A stretch of 64,000 nt of DNA from NCBI RefSeq assembly GCF_017741815.1, contig NZ_JAGHMF010000002.1, forward strand, positions 124,001-188,000. Direction: 5' to 3'. The position numbers and the translations under genes are program-made. The stretch is from Rhizobium sp. 16-488-2b (GTDB lineage Bacteria > Pseudomonadota > Alphaproteobacteria > Rhizobiales > Rhizobiaceae). The notes beneath the pieces were generated by a model, which saw only the letters and a program-made list of their open reading frames with translations, did no database searches and was not told the DNA's origin. Below, piece by piece: positions 62,622 to 64,000 of the stretch (position 1 is its first letter; the number at the start of each line of letters is the position of its first letter).

Positions 62622-64000
62622 ATGTCAGTAGCTACTCCCTCTCGCGAAGATTTCGCGGCCCTTCTGGAAGAATCCTTTGCCAAGAACGATCTGGCTGAAG
62701 GCTATGTAACCAAGGGTATCGTAACGGCAATCGAGAAGGACTCCGCCGTTGTCGACGTTGGCCTCAAGGTCGAAGGTCGCATTCTGCTCAAGGAATTCGG
62801 CGCCAAGGCCAAGGACGGCACGCTCAAGGTCGGCGACGAAGTCGAAGTTTACGTTGAGCGCATCGAAAACGCTCTCGGCGAAGCTGTTCTGTCGCGCGAA
62901 AAGGCTCGCCGCGAAGAGAGCTGGGTCAAGCTCGAAGCCAAGTTCGAAGCTGGTGAGCGCGTTGAAGGCGTTATCTTCAACCAGGTCAAGGGCGGCTTCA
63001 CGGTTGACCTCGACGGCGCGATTGCCTTCCTGCCGCGTTCGCAGGTCGACATCCGTCCGATCCGCGACGTTACCCCGCTGATGCACAACCCGCAGCCCTT
63101 CGAAATCCTCAAGATGGACAAGCGTCGCGGCAACATCGTTGTATCGCGTCGTACGGTTCTGGAAGAATCCCGTGCCGAGCAGCGTTCTGAAATCGTTCAG
63201 AACCTCGAAGAAGGCCAGGTTGTTGACGGCGTCGTCAAGAACATCACCGATTACGGTGCGTTCGTTGATCTCGGCGGCATCGACGGCCTGCTGCACGTCA
63301 CCGACATGGCATGGCGCCGTGTGAACCATCCGTCGGAAATCCTGTCCATTGGCCAGCAGGTCAAGGTTCAGATCATCCGCATCAACCAGGAAACCCACCG
63401 CATCTCGCTCGGCATGAAGCAGCTCGAGTCGGATCCGTGGGATGGCATCCAGGCCAAGTATCCGGAAGGCAAGAAGATCTCCGGTACCGTCACGAACATC
63501 ACCGACTACGGTGCGTTCGTCGAGCTGGAGCCGGGCATCGAAGGCCTGATCCACATCTCGGAAATGTCCTGGACCAAGAAGAACGTACACCCCGGCAAGA
63601 TCCTGTCCACGAGCCAGGAAGTCGAAGTCGTCGTTCTCGAAGTCGATCCGTCCAAGCGTCGTATTTCGCTCGGCCTCAAGCAGACGCTGGAAAATCCGTG
63701 GGCGGCATTCGCTCGCAACCATCCGGCCGGCACTGAAGTCGAAGGCGAAGTCAAGAACAAGACCGAATTCGGCCTGTTCATCGGCCTCGACGGCGATGTT
63801 GACGGCATGGTGCACCTCTCTGACCTCGACTGGAACCGTCCGGGCGAACAGGTCATCGAAGAATACAACAAGGGCGATGTCGTTAAGGCTGTCGTTCTCG
63901 ATGTAGACGTCGAAAAGGAGCGCATCTCGCTCGGCATCAAGCAGCTCGGCAAGGACTCGGTCGGCGAAGCTGCCGCTTCCGGCGACCTGCGCAAGAACGC
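62622..64000 (+). CDS. rpsA: 30S ribosomal protein S1, partial
   Basis: This is the largest 30S protein, which binds mRNA leaders. The start ATG at 62622 follows AGGAG. Five S1 domains are seen in the 459 codons present (each with a GAFV- or GLFI-type strand such as NITDYGAFVDLGGIDGLLHVTD and NITDYGAFVELEPGIEGLIHIS), and the gene continues past the right edge. The first domain (residues 27-95) is the short degenerate form that binds the ribosome. No internal stop is visible. Confidence 0.96.
   Translation, partial: MSVATPSREDFAALLEESFAKNDLAEGYVTKGIVTAIEKDSAVVDVGLKVEGRILLKEFGAKAKDGTLKVGDEVEVYVERIENALGEAVLSREKARREESWVKLEAKFEAGERVEGVIFNQVKGGFTVDLDGAIAFLPRSQVDIRPIRDVTPLMHNPQPFEILKMDKRRGNIVVSRRTVLEESRAEQRSEIVQNLEEGQVVDGVVKNITDYGAFVDLGGIDGLLHVTDMAWRRVNHPSEILSIGQQVKVQIIRINQETHRISLGMKQLESDPWDGIQAKYPEGKKISGTVTNITDYGAFVELEPGIEGLIHISEMSWTKKNVHPGKILSTSQEVEVVVLEVDPSKRRISLGLKQTLENPWAAFARNHPAGTEVEGEVKNKTEFGLFIGLDGDVDGMVHLSDLDWNRPGEQVIEEYNKGDVVKAVVLDVDVEKERISLGIKQLGKDSVGEAAASGDLRKN

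Overview
The window reads as the chromosome of an alphaproteobacterium of the Rhizobium/Agrobacterium group. The evidence is the high G+C content, a BA14K-family protein, an Irr-type Fur regulator beside fabA, a FYDLN-acid (TIGR02300) protein, a DnaX lacking most of its zinc cysteines, promoters close to the alphaproteobacterial CTTGAC-N17-CTATAT form, and RIME-like intergenic palindromes. The genus is inferred from these marks, not proven.

Region 1 (1-6743) is the end of a genomic island. A tyrosine recombinase sits next to the 3' end of tRNA-Leu(CAG) and is followed by hsdM, hsdS and hsdR, a type I restriction-modification system. hsdR is cut by the left window edge. Region 2 (7015-8662) holds small single genes: a BA14K protein, a SelW-like protein and a class I amidotransferase.

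Region 3 (8700-21840) is the most distinctive part. It is a catabolic regulon around a TetR regulator. One arm encodes two Gfo/Idh/MocA oxidoreductases and a sugar isomerase/epimerase. The other encodes a complete sugar-type ABC importer with a Tat-exported binding protein and a third Gfo/Idh/MocA oxidoreductase. Nearly identical 16-bp palindromes lie in front of both arms and are probably the TetR operators. A choline/aminoglycoside-kinase-like enzyme and a dimethylglycine-dehydrogenase-like flavoprotein follow, probably from their own promoter. The substrate is unknown. A 3-keto-sugar route is a reasonable guess.

Region 4 (22314-41388) is mixed housekeeping: recF-moeB, a hydroxyacid dehydrogenase, adenosine kinase, an AEC transporter, cytochrome c, kdsB-pheA, a HIT-nudC-yafY cluster, the 4.5S RNA, dnaX-ebfC, recR, a lytic transglycosylase and an MFS exporter. 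A RIME-like palindrome runs into the start of the transglycosylase gene.

Region 5 (41493-51806) is the conserved rimP-nusA-ylxR-infB-rbfA-truB-rpsO-pnp translation and RNA-turnover cluster. A promoter followed at once by an intrinsic terminator precedes rimP, which suggests attenuation. Region 6 (51882-64000) has an RsmC-like methyltransferase, a GNAT protein, the fabA-fabB-fabI cluster divergent from irr, membrane proteins, tRNA-Ala(GGC), a FYDLN protein, a PaiB-like protein, cmk and the start of rpsA, which is cut by the right edge.
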